This document shows, one piece after another, positions 41,958-51,118 of a stretch of 64,000 nucleotides of DNA; the stretch's first letter is position 1, and each line of letters opens with the position of its first letter. The translations under genes and the position numbers were made by a program. The DNA lies in NCBI RefSeq assembly GCF_003071345.1, contig NZ_QCYK01000003.1, positions 744,001-808,000 of the forward strand, read 5' to 3'. Under the pieces are notes generated by a model. That model saw only the letters and a list, made by a program, of their open reading frames with translations. It was not told the origin of the DNA and made no database searches. This DNA is from Chitinophaga parva (GTDB taxonomy: Bacteria; Bacteroidota; Bacteroidia; Chitinophagales; Chitinophagaceae).

Positions 41958-42797
41958 TTAGTACACCATATTATCGATCAGCCTCACGTCTCCCAGTTTG
42001 GCAGCCACCAGGGCTACCTGTTTGCCAGATGTGGGATGGAAGATGGGTTGCAGGGTTTCGGCGTCGGCAATGGCCACGTAGTCCGGCACAAAACCGCCTG
42101 CTTCCAGCCGGCGGGTGGCCTCGGCGATGAGGGGGGCATAATCTGCCTCCGCATGGTGTTCCGTGATGTAAGAGAGTACTTTGTAAATAAGGGTGGCGCC
42201 GGCCCGTTCCGTGGGGCTCAGGCGTACGTTACGGCTGCTCATGGCCAGGCCGTCTGCCTCGCGTTTGGTAGGGCAGATGACCAGTTGGGCCGGCAGGCCC
42301 GTGATCTCCAGCAGGCGCTTCACGATCATGCATTGCTGGAAATCTTTCTGGCCCATGAACAGCTGGTCCGGCATTACCAGTTGTAGTAGTTTGTGTACAA
42401 TGCGGCCCACGCCCTGGAAGTGACCGGGACGGTGGGCGCCCTCCAGCAGGGTTTCCAGGTAGCCAAAGTCGTAATGGGGCCCGCCGGCCAGGCCTTCGGG
42501 GTACATTTCCGCCACGGAGGGGAGGAACAGCACATGGCAGCCGGCATCCGTCAGCTTCGCCGTATCGGCTTCCACGGTGATGGGGTATTTTTCAAAATCC
42601 TTGGGATCGTTGAACTGGGTGGGATTTACGAAAATGCTGCATACCACCAGGTCTGTATGCTCCAGGGCGGTGGTCACCAGTTGCAGGTGCCCTTCGTGCA
42701 GGGCGCCCATAGTAGGCACAAAACCAATGCTTTTACCGGCTGTACGGGCATTGTCCAGGTAGGCCTTCAGGTCGGCAGCATGTTTAAAAACGTACAT
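41958..42797 (-). CDS. panC: Pantothenate synthetase
   Basis: 279 residues from the ATG ending at 42797. PanC joins pantoate and beta-alanine using ATP. Motifs: GFVPTMGALHEGHLQLV (HIGH-like), SIFVNPTQFNDPKDFEKYP, GQKDFQQCMIVKRLL, CPTKREADGLAMSSRNVRLS. The first 24 residues of the longest frame (to 42869) are not family-like. It is divergent from the glycogen synthase gene, an order known in Bacteroidota, and precedes panD. Confidence 0.97.
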   Translation of the reverse strand: MYVFKHAADLKAYLDNARTAGKSIGFVPTMGALHEGHLQLVTTALEHTDLVVCSIFVNPTQFNDPKDFEKYPITVEADTAKLTDAGCHVLFLPSVAEMYPEGLAGGPHYDFGYLETLLEGAHRPGHFQGVGRIVHKLLQLVMPDQLFMGQKDFQQCMIVKRLLEITGLPAQLVICPTKREADGLAMSSRNVRLSPTERAGATLIYKVLSYITEHHAEADYAPLIAEATRRLEAGGFVPDYVAIADAETLQPIFHPTSGKQVALVAAKLGDVRLIDNMVY

Positions 42798-42857
42798 ATT
42801 TAATGGCTTAAACGGTAGGTAAAACGGGTAATTGCCGGTTTTTAAACAGAAATTCCG

Positions 42858-42865
42858 TAATTTTG
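42858..42865 (+). promoter_or_regulatory. -7 promoter box, glycogen synthase
   Basis: TAATTTTG, fits TAnnTTTG, 41 bases before the ATG at 42906. Confidence 0.5.
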
Positions 42866-42905
42866 CCAACCAAATTAAAAATTACTGCATTAATAATCAG
42901 CGTAA

Positions 42906-43724
42906 ATGTCCACAAAGAAAAGAATTCTTTTTATTGCCCAGGAAATGTCGCCATATCTCGAATTAACTGAATATGCGGCGATGGTCAATAAAATGGCGAT
43001 CAAGTCGAACGAAGCCGGATTGGAAGTGAGAGTGATCATGCCTCGATTTGGTATCATCAATGAAAGGAGGCATCGTTTACACGAAGTGGTGCGTTTGTCC
43101 GGGATCAATATCGTGATAGACGGAGATGACTACCCGCTGATCATTAAAGTAGCTTCTTTACCCAACGCCCGCCTGCAGGTGTACTTCCTGGACAACGAGG
43201 ACTACTTTAAGCGGAAGTCCCTTTTCCACGACGAGCAGGAGCAGTTTTACGACGACAATGGTGCCCGTGCCGTATTTTTCTGCAAAGGCGCCCTGGAAAC
43301 CGTAAAGAAATTTGGCTGGCCCCCGGACGTGATCCATTGCTCCGGCTGGATGACCTCCCTCATCCCGGCTTACCTGAAGACCGCCTACAAAAAAGAGCCG
43401 GTGTTCTCTAATTCCAAAGTAGTATATTCGCTGGAAGCCCCTGCCTTCAGTGAGTCACTGGGTGATGGCTTCATCAAGAAGGCCATGATCAACGGTGTTA
43501 AGGAAAAAGACCTGGAGCCCTTCAAGGAAGGCACCGCTGCTGCCCTGAACCGTGGCGCCGCCAAGTATGCAGATGCCGTGGTGATCAGCAGTGACGCCAT
43601 CGACAAAAAGACCGTGGATGAGCTGAAAGCGGAAAAAGGTAAGATCATTGTACCTTACCGGAACGATAACGAAGATCTTTCTGATTACCTGGCAATGTAC
43701 CAACAGCTGCTGGGCAACAAATAA
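42906..43724 (+). CDS. Glycogen/starch synthase, GT5 N-terminal domain only
   Basis: 272 residues. The start KKRILFIAQEMSPYLELTEY is the GT5 entry (usually with K-T-G-G-L). Further blocks are EVRVIMPRFGIINERRHRLH, VYFLDNEDYFKRKSLFHDEQ and FGWPPDVIHCSGWMTSLIPA. Full-length glycogen synthases have about 480 residues with a second Rossmann domain that holds the nucleotide-sugar site; here it is absent, and the same short form occurs in other Bacteroidota. Activity is therefore uncertain. It ends before a strong terminator. Confidence 0.85.
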   Translation: MSTKKRILFIAQEMSPYLELTEYAAMVNKMAIKSNEAGLEVRVIMPRFGIINERRHRLHEVVRLSGINIVIDGDDYPLIIKVASLPNARLQVYFLDNEDYFKRKSLFHDEQEQFYDDNGARAVFFCKGALETVKKFGWPPDVIHCSGWMTSLIPAYLKTAYKKEPVFSNSKVVYSLEAPAFSESLGDGFIKKAMINGVKEKDLEPFKEGTAAALNRGAAKYADAVVISSDAIDKKTVDELKAEKGKIIVPYRNDNEDLSDYLAMYQQLLGNK

Positions 43725-43731
43725 AATACGG

Positions 43732-43770
43732 GCAGGTGGCCTGTTTGTCAATACGGCCACCTGCTTTTTT
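43732..43770 (+). terminator. Rho-independent terminator
   Basis: GCAGGTGGCC/GGCCACCTGC, a perfect 10-bp stem followed by six T residues. Confidence 0.9.
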
Positions 43771-43944
43771 ACCAGAGCAGTACCCCACCATACCGCTTCA
43801 CCTATTTTGATCATTCCCCCCTGAAAAGCCCCGCGCAGCTACTACTATTTGTTGCGTAAACATCTTATCTTTACGCCGTTTTTCAACGGCTAGTACCGAA
43901 TTGCAACACATCGTATTAACTCATAAAAATCCATACAATACTTT

Positions 43945-45198
43945 ATGCCTTACTTATTTACATCAGAGTCTGTTTCAGAAGGACATCCGGATAAGGTAGC
44001 CGATCAGATCTCCGACGCGCTGATCGACAATTTCATGGCGTACGACGCAAAGTCTAAAGTGGCCTGCGAAACCCTGGTGACAACCGGTCAGGTAGTATTG
44101 GCCGGTGAAGTAAAAACGGAAGCATACCTGGATGTGCAGGACATTGCCCGCGAAGTGATCCGCAAGATCGGTTACACCAAGAGCGAGTACATGTTTGAAG
44201 CCAATTCCTGCGGTATCCTTTCCGCTATCCATGAGCAATCTGCAGACATCAACCAGGGTGTAGAACGCACCAACCCTGAAGAACAGGGTGCCGGCGACCA
44301 GGGTATGATGTTTGGCTACGCTACCAACGAAACTGATAACTACATGCCGCTGGCACTGGACCTGGCCCACAAACTGCTGAGGGAACTGGCCGCGCTGCGC
44401 CGCGAAAATAAACAGATCACTTACCTGCGCCCCGATGCCAAATCACAGGTGACCATCGAGTACTCTGATGACAACCAGCCGATCCGCATTGACACCATCG
44501 TGATCTCTACCCAGCACGATGATTTTGCAGACGACAATACCATGCTGGCCAAGATCAAGGAAGACGTGATCAATATCCTGGTGCCCCGCGTAAAGGCACA
44601 GCTGAAGCCCGAGCTCCAAAAGCTGTTTGACGACGCGATCACCTACCACATCAACCCCACCGGCAAGTTCGTAATAGGCGGCCCGCACGGTGATACCGGC
44701 CTTACCGGCCGTAAGATCATCGTGGATACCTACGGTGGTAAAGGCGCCCACGGTGGTGGTGCATTCTCCGGTAAAGATCCTTCCAAGGTAGACCGCTCTG
44801 CAGCTTACGCTACCCGCCACATTGCCAAGAACCTGGTAGCAGCCGGTCTTTGCGATGAAGTACTGGTACAGGTTTCCTACGCTATCGGCGTGGCAAAACC
44901 CTGCGGTGTGTATGTAAACACCAATGGCACTGCCAAGGTAAAACTGCACGACGGTGAGATAGCCCGCAAGGTAGAAGCCATCTTTGACCTGCGCCCCTAC
45001 GCGATTGAACAGCGCCTGAAACTGCGCAATCCTATCTATTCTGAAACTGCCGCATACGGCCACATGGGCCGCAAGAATGAGGTGGTGACCAAGATCTTCA
45101 ACGAGGGTAAGAAGAACGAGAAGAAAGTGGAAGTGGAGCTGTTTACCTGGGAGAAACTGGATTATGTAGACAAAGTGAAAGCCGCTTTCGGACTTTAA
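43945..45198 (+). CDS. metK: S-adenosylmethionine synthase
   Basis: 417 residues. MetK makes SAM from methionine and ATP. Present: [56 protein letters not shown] and [20 protein letters not shown]. Length and order fit the family, with a slightly extended C-terminus. A near -7 match (TATCTTTA, 43866-43873) lies 72 bases upstream. I see no SAM riboswitch in the leader. Confidence 0.98.
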   Translation: MPYLFTSESVSEGHPDKVADQISDALIDNFMAYDAKSKVACETLVTTGQVVLAGEVKTEAYLDVQDIAREVIRKIGYTKSEYMFEANSCGILSAIHEQSADINQGVERTNPEEQGAGDQGMMFGYATNETDNYMPLALDLAHKLLRELAALRRENKQITYLRPDAKSQVTIEYSDDNQPIRIDTIVISTQHDDFADDNTMLAKIKEDVINILVPRVKAQLKPELQKLFDDAITYHINPTGKFVIGGPHGDTGLTGRKIIVDTYGGKGAHGGGAFSGKDPSKVDRSAAYATRHIAKNLVAAGLCDEVLVQVSYAIGVAKPCGVYVNTNGTAKVKLHDGEIARKVEAIFDLRPYAIEQRLKLRNPIYSETAAYGHMGRKNEVVTKIFNEGKKNEKKVEVELFTWEKLDYVDKVKAAFGL

Positions 45199-45225
45199 TA
45201 AAGTCAGGTTTCCAAATATCATTAC

Positions 45226-45264
45226 TGGCCAGTACAGCACTTACTGTACTGGCCATTTTGTTTT
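45226..45264 (+). terminator. metK terminator
   Basis: TGGCCAGTACAG/CTGTACTGGCCA (45226-45237, 45244-45255), a perfect 12-bp stem followed by a T-rich stretch. Confidence 0.85.
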
Positions 45265-45706
45265 AATAAACAACAGTCAGACAGCATTTTCAGTTAACAA
45301 AAAAGTCCTTCACAAAAAAAGTTTAAAAAATTCTAAATTTTTTATATATAAATATAAATTATATATATAAAAAAATTTAATGTGGTTATTGGTACTGCAT
45401 TTCAGCGGGAATAGGGTTTTGCAGGAATAGCCTGCAACATATTTTTAACGGGATGGGCTATACGTAATCATCGGTACTTCTTTACTAACGTGTGATAGCG
45501 TTATACGCATTAGATATAACCGCTATGTAATTTGCACTTTTATGTTTAGATTTATTGATATTGCAGCCTGCTAATACAAGGGTGTCTTTGATCCGGAGCA
45601 AGGCGCCACTGTATGTTGAAAACCATATTTCCATATCAATCTGAAAATGCAGTCACCAGGAAGGTGATGCAAACCTTTTTACAAACCATAACCGAATTGA
45701 AAAACC
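45265..45706. other. A+T-rich spacer with an inverted repeat
   Basis: No gene is supported in these 440 bases. About 45330-45385 is nearly pure A and T. TAGCGTTATA (45496-45505) and TATAACCGCTA (45515-45525) form a near-perfect inverted repeat, followed by a near -7 match TATGTTTA (45541-45548), so this may be an operator for the beta-helix gene. A 72-codon frame at 45613-45831 overlaps the real gene and looks random. Confidence 0.5.
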
Positions 45707-47128
45707 ATGATGAAGGAACCCACAACCTCACCAAGAAGTATGATGCTATTAGCATTTGCGTTCTTCTTAGCACTGGCCAGTTGTACAAAGGAAAAGGCCC
45801 TGCTGCAACCCTCACACGGCTCAGGCAGTGATACCGCGAAAGTTACAACGCCGGTGACCACCACCACGGGTAAAGAGTATGTGCTGACACCCGATGCGGA
45901 TGGCCGGTTGGTACTCGACAACAGTAAGGGAACGTACAAGGCAGGTGACATCCTGAGTTTAAAAGGAAAATTCACCGCCGTTATTATTTCAAATCTTTCC
46001 GGCACCGCTGCTAAGCCCATCACCGTGCGTAATGCGCCCGGAACGGCTACCGTGATCGGTGACCCGTCCTGGAATGGTGGCGCATGGTCTACTGCGTTTG
46101 GTTTCATTAACTGCCACTATCTTAAAATAGGCGGCGCTAAAAGTAAATCAGACCTGGTGATCAATGGCAGCACGCAGGCAGGCAGGCAAGCTTATTTCAA
46201 CCTGACGCTGAGCAGCCATACGGATAACATTGAGATCGCCTTCCTGACGATCAAGAATGGCGGTACGGGTATCTGGGCCAAGACAGACCCGGTTAAAAAT
46301 GATCAATCTACCTATTATCCCAATTCCACCATGGAAAACCTGCAGATCCATGATGTAGAGATCAGCGGCACCAACAATGAGGCTATGTACATCGGGCACA
46401 CCGCGCTGTACTGGAACCTTACTGCCAATGTTCCCTACTATGGTGATCCTTCAGGTTTTACTGCCGGCCAGACCTACGTGCAGCCCATCAAATGGCACAA
46501 CGTGAAGATCTACAACAACACAGTGCTGAGTGGTGGTGCGGATGGTATTCAAACATCTGCCATCGACCTCCTGGAAGTTTCAGGTAATACAGTGACTAAC
46601 TGGGGTGGGCAGCATAACCCGGCGCATAACGGCGGCATCCTCATTGGTGGCAGAACTACCAATACCAATGTGCACGACAACTACGTACACGACGGATGGG
46701 GAGAGCTGATCCAGTTCTATGGAAGTGGTGAAAATGGGGCTACCCATATTATCAAGAACAACCTGCTGGCTAATAACCAGGGTGATGGGGTGAGCATGAG
46801 AGGTACAGACAATGCCGTGGTGCAGATCCTGAACAATACCATTGCCAATCCCGGTGGCGTATGCCTCCGCATCAATGGCTACCAGGGTATGACCAAGCCG
46901 CAGATCGTGCAGGCAAATGCATTTATCCAGCCCAAACCGATCAACGGTACTGTATCATTTAACGCCTACGTATATACGGAGAATGGCGGTACTTACACAG
47001 AGCCTGCGGCTACCGCTTCGGATGCTAACACCAGGATTGCAACACTGGCCGCCGCCGGCGTGAATACCAGCAATTACTACCAGCCTGCAGCTAATTCTGC
47101 ACTGGGTACATCCGGCTACCGGAAATAG
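45707..47128 (+). CDS. Lipoprotein with parallel beta-helix fold
   Basis: 473 residues. A lipobox FFLALASC near residue 25 predicts lipid anchoring, followed by a low-complexity T/S linker. From about residue 150 the chain has the irregular repeats of right-handed beta-helix proteins: INCHYLKIGGAKS, IEIAFLTIKNGGTGI, MENLQIHDVEISGTNNEAMY, VKIYNNTVLSGGADGIQ, VSGNTVTNWGG and THIIKNNLLANNQGDGVSM. Such proteins bind or cut polysaccharides; no lyase catalytic set is obvious. It borders the exopolysaccharide operon and its stop is 2 bases from the convergent hydrolase stop. Confidence 0.78.
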   Translation: MMKEPTTSPRSMMLLAFAFFLALASCTKEKALLQPSHGSGSDTAKVTTPVTTTTGKEYVLTPDADGRLVLDNSKGTYKAGDILSLKGKFTAVIISNLSGTAAKPITVRNAPGTATVIGDPSWNGGAWSTAFGFINCHYLKIGGAKSKSDLVINGSTQAGRQAYFNLTLSSHTDNIEIAFLTIKNGGTGIWAKTDPVKNDQSTYYPNSTMENLQIHDVEISGTNNEAMYIGHTALYWNLTANVPYYGDPSGFTAGQTYVQPIKWHNVKIYNNTVLSGGADGIQTSAIDLLEVSGNTVTNWGGQHNPAHNGGILIGGRTTNTNVHDNYVHDGWGELIQFYGSGENGATHIIKNNLLANNQGDGVSMRGTDNAVVQILNNTIANPGGVCLRINGYQGMTKPQIVQANAFIQPKPINGTVSFNAYVYTENGGTYTEPAATASDANTRIATLAAAGVNTSNYYQPAANSALGTSGYRK

Positions 47129-47130
47129 GT

Positions 47131-48069
47131 TTATTTTCCTGTTCCCAGGAAGTCCCTGATGAGGGGATTTACCTGGGCAGGTTGCTCATAATGCGGCATA
47201 TGCCCGGCACTGGTTATCTTCTGACTGACCAGTGTCGGGTATAATTTTTTATAGTCGTCCAGCTTTTGCGGGGGGAAGAACGGGTCGCTATCCCCGTAGA
47301 CGAGCAATACCTTATTGGGTGGCACTTCCGCAAGGAAATGCAGCTGGCTTTTATTCAGCATATCATGCCACGTGGAAAGGGTGATGCGCTTGTATCCTTC
47401 AATGTTGATGAAGTACCGCAGCCGCTGGCTATAGGTATCAAACAGCGGCATGTTTTGAAATTCCTTGCGCTGGTTTTCAATAGACCTGGGGTACCAGTAA
47501 CAAGTCATAAGGAACCGGTCGAGGAGGGGCACTGACAACAGGGATGATGGGCGCAGATCCCCGCTGGCGGCGGGCCCCAGCAGTACCAGCTTCCGCACGC
47601 GCTCGGGGTGGTGTGCAGTGAACTGCATGGCTATTGCAGCGCCCATGGACATGGCCACCACATCCACCGGTCCACGAAAGCCCAGGGTGTCCAGGAGGGA
47701 CACCAGTTGTCTCTCATACAGGTCCGCATCATAGTGAACATGCGGCCGGTCTGAAAAGCCCCGGCCATACAGGTCGTACGCGAGTACCCGTTGTTGCCCG
47801 TTATAAAGGGCAGGGATCGTTTTATCCCATACTTCCATGCCGGTGGCCCCACCGCCGTGAATAAATACAATAGGCTGGCCGTTTCCGGGCCCTTTAAGGC
47901 TATAATGGACATAGCCATCCGGCAGGTGCACAAACTGCCCGGGCGCCTTTGCTCTCAACCGGGCCACCTGCAGTTTTTCCTGGGATGCATGCATGACCAG
48001 GTACGTAGCCAGTCCGGCTACCAGTACGGCTGCAAGCAGCCAGGCAAAGACTTTCAGCAGTTTTTTCAT
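47131..48069 (-). CDS. Alpha/beta hydrolase, membrane-anchored
   Basis: 312 residues from the ATG ending at 48069. An N-terminal helix (LLKVFAWLLAAVLVAGLATY) anchors it. The hydrolase core has HGGGATGMEVWDKTIP, DLYGRGFSDRP, the nucleophile serine in VVAMSMGAAIAMQF, the acid in LVYGDSDPFFPP and the histidine in ITSAGHMPHYEQP. Substrate unknown. Its ATG overlaps the stop of the esterase gene by 4 bases (ATGA), and it is last in the exopolysaccharide operon. Confidence 0.88.
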   Translation of the reverse strand: MKKLLKVFAWLLAAVLVAGLATYLVMHASQEKLQVARLRAKAPGQFVHLPDGYVHYSLKGPGNGQPIVFIHGGGATGMEVWDKTIPALYNGQQRVLAYDLYGRGFSDRPHVHYDADLYERQLVSLLDTLGFRGPVDVVAMSMGAAIAMQFTAHHPERVRKLVLLGPAASGDLRPSSLLSVPLLDRFLMTCYWYPRSIENQRKEFQNMPLFDTYSQRLRYFINIEGYKRITLSTWHDMLNKSQLHFLAEVPPNKVLLVYGDSDPFFPPQKLDDYKKLYPTLVSQKITSAGHMPHYEQPAQVNPLIRDFLGTGK

Positions 48070-48839
48070 TTTTTGAATTGCAACAGCCATTCATAAATGT
48101 TGATGCCGCCTTCCCGGTACGCGGGATCATAATACGTTTCCCAGCAGCAGTGTTTGTGATCGCCCACGGTGATCCTGGTAAGCCCTTTTTTGTATTTATC
48201 GGTGCTGTCTGCAAATAATTTGCAGTTGCCCAGGAAAACAGGTTCCTCCGTGCCACCGAAGTACCAGGTGTGCACATTGTTCTTTGCCGTGATGGAAAAA
48301 CTGCTCATGTTTTTCGCATCAATGGTGGCGGGAGACATACAAACGGCGGCGGCTATACGCGGCGCGGTTACCGGGTCCGTAATGGCCATGCCCACAGACC
48401 AGCCGCCGGCACTATAACCCGTTACGTAAATGCGGGACGGATCGATGGGATACCTTTTCAGGATATCATCCAGCGCCACGTTCAGGTGCTCCGGTCCTAA
48501 AGACCAGCTGGTGGCTAAAGGGGCAAACACGATGAACTCGTATTTCTTCCCATCCACTTTATTCACCGCATCGATGTTTTTACCTTCATGCATCTGCCTT
48601 GCCACGCCCTGGTGGAAGATCTTGGTGACATCATTGCCGGCAATGCTCCTGCCGTGAAATGCAATGAGCAAGGGATATTTTTTGCCCGGCTTCATATCGG
48701 CCGGTAAGTGTAACAAGGCGGGGATGTGATGCCATGGTGTGATCTGAACTTCAATCTGTTCAAATGGTTTCAAAGAGGTTTGGCCCCAAGCGATGCCATT
48801 GAGCATTAAGCCCAACAGCACAAATAGTATTTTCTTCAT
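48066..48839 (-). CDS. Exported esterase, alpha/beta hydrolase
   Basis: 257 residues with a signal peptide ending near IAWGQ. The chain resembles the catalytic domain of the large secreted protein at 54.7-60.8 kb: YPLLIAFHGRSIAGND, then IYVTGYSAGGWSVGMAITDP with the nucleophile serine, and a histidine in ITVGDHKHCCWETYY. Likely an esterase or polymer hydrolase acting on acyl groups. Position in the exopolysaccharide operon suggests removal of acyl decorations, which is inference. Confidence 0.82.
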   Translation of the reverse strand: MKKILFVLLGLMLNGIAWGQTSLKPFEQIEVQITPWHHIPALLHLPADMKPGKKYPLLIAFHGRSIAGNDVTKIFHQGVARQMHEGKNIDAVNKVDGKKYEFIVFAPLATSWSLGPEHLNVALDDILKRYPIDPSRIYVTGYSAGGWSVGMAITDPVTAPRIAAAVCMSPATIDAKNMSSFSITAKNNVHTWYFGGTEEPVFLGNCKLFADSTDKYKKGLTRITVGDHKHCCWETYYDPAYREGGINIYEWLLQFKK

Positions 48840-48866
48840 CTGGCTCTACTTACAAAAAACGATTGT

Positions 48867-49580
48867 TTACAGGTGCAGCAGCACTTCTTCCAGCGTGGTG
48901 CCAATGATGGCTTCCAGCACGTATTTAGACTGCTTTACATCTCTTTCCAGGTTGATCTTCCTTACTTTTTCGGCGTTGTAGATACGGTAGGCATCGTTGA
49001 TCACGTCGTAGTTCTGGTCGCCCTGTTTGAACTTGGATTCTACTTCCTGGTAGTGGTTCAGTGCGTCTTCCAGGAGGGGGAGCTGCAGTTCGTACAGTTG
49101 TTTGTTTGCCGCATAGTCTTCATAAGCGCGCAACACGGCAGATTTCAGGGCCAGTTTGTCTGCCTCTTTCTGCTGGTCAATGGCGCGGCCGTTAGCCTTT
49201 GCTGCTTTTACTTCCGCGGGGATGGCGATGAAGTTGCCCAGGGGCACGTTCAGGCCAAAGTTGTAGCGGGGATACAGTGTGTTGTTGCTGGAGCTGCCTT
49301 TGATCGTAAACTCGTTCAGGTTACCGGAAGCTACAAACATGTTCAGCCATCCAGCCTTTGCCCTGTTCTGGTCATATTTGGTCACTTCTTTTTTCTCATC
49401 CCATACTTTGAGAGAGGGATTGTTCATGGCCAGTTCTACCAGTCTTTCTTTAAGCCTTGAAACGGTATAGGTTTCTGTTGGGAGTTTAAGAATGACAGAG
49501 GTGTCGGTCTTAACAAGATCCTGGGCGGCTAAGGTGCCGCAGGAAAATGCTGCAAATAAGAAGAACAAAACGTGTTTCAT
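48867..49580 (-). CDS. Short TolC-family protein, single OEP repeat
   Basis: 237 residues with a signal peptide (about residues 1-19). It contains one outer-membrane efflux repeat: a first helix (LKERLVELAMNNPSLKVWDE), a strand region FTIKGSSSNNTLYPRYNFGL, and long helices AAKANGRAIDQQKEADKLAL and LNHYQEVESKFKQGDQNYDV. Normal TolC proteins carry two repeats in about 430-480 residues. A single repeat might form a hexamer rather than a trimer of the barrel. The gene overlaps the polymerase stop by 4 bases. Confidence 0.78.
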   Translation of the reverse strand: MKHVLFFLFAAFSCGTLAAQDLVKTDTSVILKLPTETYTVSRLKERLVELAMNNPSLKVWDEKKEVTKYDQNRAKAGWLNMFVASGNLNEFTIKGSSSNNTLYPRYNFGLNVPLGNFIAIPAEVKAAKANGRAIDQQKEADKLALKSAVLRAYEDYAANKQLYELQLPLLEDALNHYQEVESKFKQGDQNYDVINDAYRIYNAEKVRKINLERDVKQSKYVLEAIIGTTLEEVLLHL

Positions 49581-51001
49581 TGGGTGACATTTGTAGTTGA
49601 TAAATATTTTGTTTTGATAACAATTCCATTGAGTCCATAATAAAGCATGGCAGATTCAATGAGGCCCGAGGCCTCCTGTGCATACATGCTCACCGTTAGT
49701 GCAAACAGCACGCAGGCGGTAGTAAGCGCAAATTGCCTTTCTGCTTCTGTCTGGCTTTTGAAATAATTATTGATCGCGTATTTCAGCAGCAGGTAAAGAT
49801 TGATCATTACCAGTATGAGCCCTATCCACCCCTGCTCCAGCGCGGTGCGCAGGTATCCGCTGTCTGGCGGAAACCCGTCCAGCTCTGTACCGGAGCCGGG
49901 CTCGCAACTGAGCAGGCCCCCGCCTATGGGATGGCTGTAGATGTAAGGCTGTATGCGATGGCGGTTCACTTCTCTTACATTCATAGAGGCATCTTCACTG
50001 CCGGAAAAGGCGCTCCTCATCCGGATGATGGTGGGGCTGCTGTGGAACGGGCCATACATCAGCACCAGGAAGGCCATTACAAATAAAGAAAGCCCTATGA
50101 TGGTGTTGCGGTTCTTAAGGTTGATCAGCACCATCAGCAATACGCCCATGGGCACCATGATGTAGGCCGTCCTGGTACCAGAATATCCCAGGGCCATGAA
50201 CTGGAGGACCATGGAGATAATGAGCAATATCTTTTTGCGGATAGACACCAGTGCTTTGGAGGATGTAAGCAGGGTGATATTCATGATCACGCCACAGGCC
50301 ATCAGCAGGCCAAATACCGCAGGATCGGACATGAAGGAGAAAATACGGATACCGGTAAGGATCAGCACTGTTTTAAACTTCTCGGGATACCGGGCTATAA
50401 ACGCTTTTTCAAACGGCAGCAATCCAAACCATTGCTGGAAGCACGCATACACGGCCGCCAGTGTGAGTATCACGATCCAGAATTTGAAAAAGGTTTTGAG
50501 ATCATCCATATTCCGGATCAGCTTCATCACCAGGAACATGAACAGGAAATTCCGCAAAAGGCCGCGGCTGAAGGTGGTCCACCCGTGCCGGTCATGGATG
50601 GCGGGGTTGAAAAATTCCAGCAGGATGAGGCCTATGTACACGTAGAAGGTAACCAGTAGCGGATCCAGGAAATCAATTTTCCGGATGCTTTTATCATCTG
50701 CATTGATCAGGCTGCCCAACAGGGTGATGAGCAGCATGCCGTCAACGATCACGCCCACACTCAGTTCCGTGCCGGACATCCTTTCTGCCAGGCGTACAGT
50801 GAGTGCGATGGTGATGGCAATATAATAGCCTATCCGGTAGTTGAAAATGGAGATACCGGCCAGGGAAAGCCCTATCACACCCCCCATTAGCAGGATGGTG
50901 TACTTTACCTCCATGGCACTCAGGTAAGCGATCAGCGGTACCGCTAATATCCAGATGACGGCGGCCAGGTAAGGCAATATATTTTTCTTCGTATAGTCCA
51001 C
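49577..51001 (-). CDS. O-antigen polymerase/ligase-like membrane protein
   Basis: 474 residues with about twelve membrane helices (for example LAAVIWILAVPLIAYLSAM and VIGLSLAGISIF). A large periplasmic loop between the later helices contains SGSEDASMNVREVNRHRIQP and GGLLSCEPGSGTELDGF, with the H/R pattern seen in Wzy and WaaL families. It probably polymerises repeat units of the exopolysaccharide. It starts 9 bases after a small membrane peptide gene. Confidence 0.85.
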   Translation of the reverse strand: MDYTKKNILPYLAAVIWILAVPLIAYLSAMEVKYTILLMGGVIGLSLAGISIFNYRIGYYIAITIALTVRLAERMSGTELSVGVIVDGMLLITLLGSLINADDKSIRKIDFLDPLLVTFYVYIGLILLEFFNPAIHDRHGWTTFSRGLLRNFLFMFLVMKLIRNMDDLKTFFKFWIVILTLAAVYACFQQWFGLLPFEKAFIARYPEKFKTVLILTGIRIFSFMSDPAVFGLLMACGVIMNITLLTSSKALVSIRKKILLIISMVLQFMALGYSGTRTAYIMVPMGVLLMVLINLKNRNTIIGLSLFVMAFLVLMYGPFHSSPTIIRMRSAFSGSEDASMNVREVNRHRIQPYIYSHPIGGGLLSCEPGSGTELDGFPPDSGYLRTALEQGWIGLILVMINLYLLLKYAINNYFKSQTEAERQFALTTACVLFALTVSMYAQEASGLIESAMLYYGLNGIVIKTKYLSTTNVTQ

Positions 51002-51010
51002 GATACGCGA

Positions 51011-51118
51011 TTACAGGAACACTATTTTCACTGACATGGCAATCAATACCAGGGCAATGAAAATCATGATCAGGGTTTGGTGAAGAGATTGATCTATTGG
51101 TTGCTTCTTTTTGCTCAT
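51011..51118 (-). CDS. Small membrane peptide (35 residues)
   Basis: The frame starts at the ATG ending at 51118 and stops at TAA 51011-51013. The peptide has a polar N-terminus (SKKKQPIDQSLHQ) and one hydrophobic helix (TLIMIFIALVLIAMSVKIVF). Its start overlaps the acyltransferase stop as ATGA, and the polymerase gene begins 9 bases after its stop; the same 4-base overlap recurs twice more in this operon, so translation is plausible. No family known to me. Confidence 0.65.
   Translation of the reverse strand: MSKKKQPIDQSLHQTLIMIFIALVLIAMSVKIVFL

Noticed and set aside
43771..43944. SAM riboswitch before metK
   Set aside because: No SAM-I, SAM-II or SAM/SAH core motif is visible in the leader.
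45613..45831. 72-codon frame before the beta-helix gene
   Set aside because: Overlaps the lipoprotein start in another frame and has no recognisable features.
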